Below, piece by piece: positions 6,287-6,424 of a DNA stretch of 6,424 nt (position 1 is its first letter; each line of letters starts with the position of its first letter). Under the pieces are notes generated by a model. The model made no database searches. It was not told the origin of the DNA and was given only the letters and a program-made list of their open reading frames with translations. The translations under genes and the position numbers were made by a program. The stretch is from Hyphomicrobiales bacterium (lineage in GTDB: Bacteria > Pseudomonadota > Alphaproteobacteria > Rhizobiales > Kaistiaceae). The stretch is from NCBI GenBank assembly GCA_017305815.1, contig JAFKJZ010000539.1:1-6424 (forward strand), given 5' to 3'.

Positions 6287-6424
6287 GGCCATGGTTCACG
6301 TCATCGATGATGACGACGCGGCGCGCGACTCGCTCGCCTTCCTGTTCGAGAGCGCCGGCATCGCCGTCGAGACCTATGCGTCGGGCGCCGCCTTTCTCGC
6401 GGCGGCGCCGACCCTCGCGGATGG
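6276..6424 (+). CDS. fixJ: Response regulator FixJ, N-terminal fragment
   Basis: The first 49 codons of a response regulator, cut by the right edge of the window. The receiver domain opens with [22 protein letters not shown] (7-28), including the acidic pocket aspartates at 11-14, and continues with [17 protein letters not shown], close to the start of FixJ proteins. The phospho-acceptor aspartate, expected near residue 55, and the DNA-binding domain lie outside the window. I chose the GTG at 6276 because of the strong ribosome binding site before it; it overlaps the fixL stop by 11 bases. The ATG at 6291 is a possible alternative. From the family, FixJ~P activates fixK. The name rests on adjacency to fixL and the N-terminal similarity; another NarL/FixJ-type regulator cannot be strictly excluded from 49 residues. 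Confidence 0.88.
   Translation, partial: MSTEAMVHVIDDDDAARDSLAFLFESAGIAVETYASGAAFLAAAPTLAD

Noticed and set aside
4661..6292. Very long minus-strand open frame (543 codons) opposite fixL
   Set aside because: It is a shadow of GC-rich codon use in fixL: the composition is rich in Arg, Asp, His and Ala with no recognisable domain, while the plus strand encodes a complete FixL with all its motifs.

Overview
The window looks like a chromosomal segment of a GC-rich alphaproteobacterium, most likely of the order Hyphomicrobiales (Rhizobiales). The main evidence is a complete heme-PAS FixL with the heme histidine and flanking arginines in the expected places, followed by the start of FixJ and preceded by a divergent FixK-type regulator. 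The LolC/LolD end, the strong G/C bias at third codon positions and the 4-base start/stop overlaps agree with this. Genus cannot be fixed from the sequence. A Bosea- or Bradyrhizobium-like lineage is only a guess.

Layout. Bases 1-977 hold the 3' end of the lipoprotein-releasing permease gene (lolC/E) and the whole of lolD, joined by an ATGA overlap. A 163-base gap with a 7-bp hairpin precedes a sulfate/thiosulfate import operon, cysP-cysT-cysW (1141-3889), whose genes overlap by 4 bases each. This operon stops without a cysA ATPase gene. Four bases after cysW lies the 3' end of a convergent FixK-type Crp/Fnr regulator on the minus strand (3894-4583). A 215-base divergent intergenic region separates fixK from fixL. 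It contains a 22-base near-perfect palindrome (4659-4680) that is a good candidate for the FixJ operator. fixL (4799-6286) follows on the plus strand and overlaps the start of fixJ, which runs off the end of the window.

How the parts work together. From knowledge of the family, FixL senses O2 through heme and phosphorylates FixJ when oxygen is low. FixJ~P then activates fixK, and FixK switches on microaerobic genes such as high-affinity terminal oxidases. The gene order here (fixK divergent from fixLJ, with a palindrome between) fits that cascade. The sulfur-import operon and the Lol genes are separate functions that happen to adjoin it. No nitrogenase gene is visible, so the fix names do not imply nitrogen fixation.

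I see no mobile element, CRISPR array, tRNA, rRNA or obviously novel gene system. The points most worth a second look are the palindrome, the missing cysA, and a serine in FixK near the place where I recall Bradyrhizobium FixK2 having its redox-sensitive cysteine.
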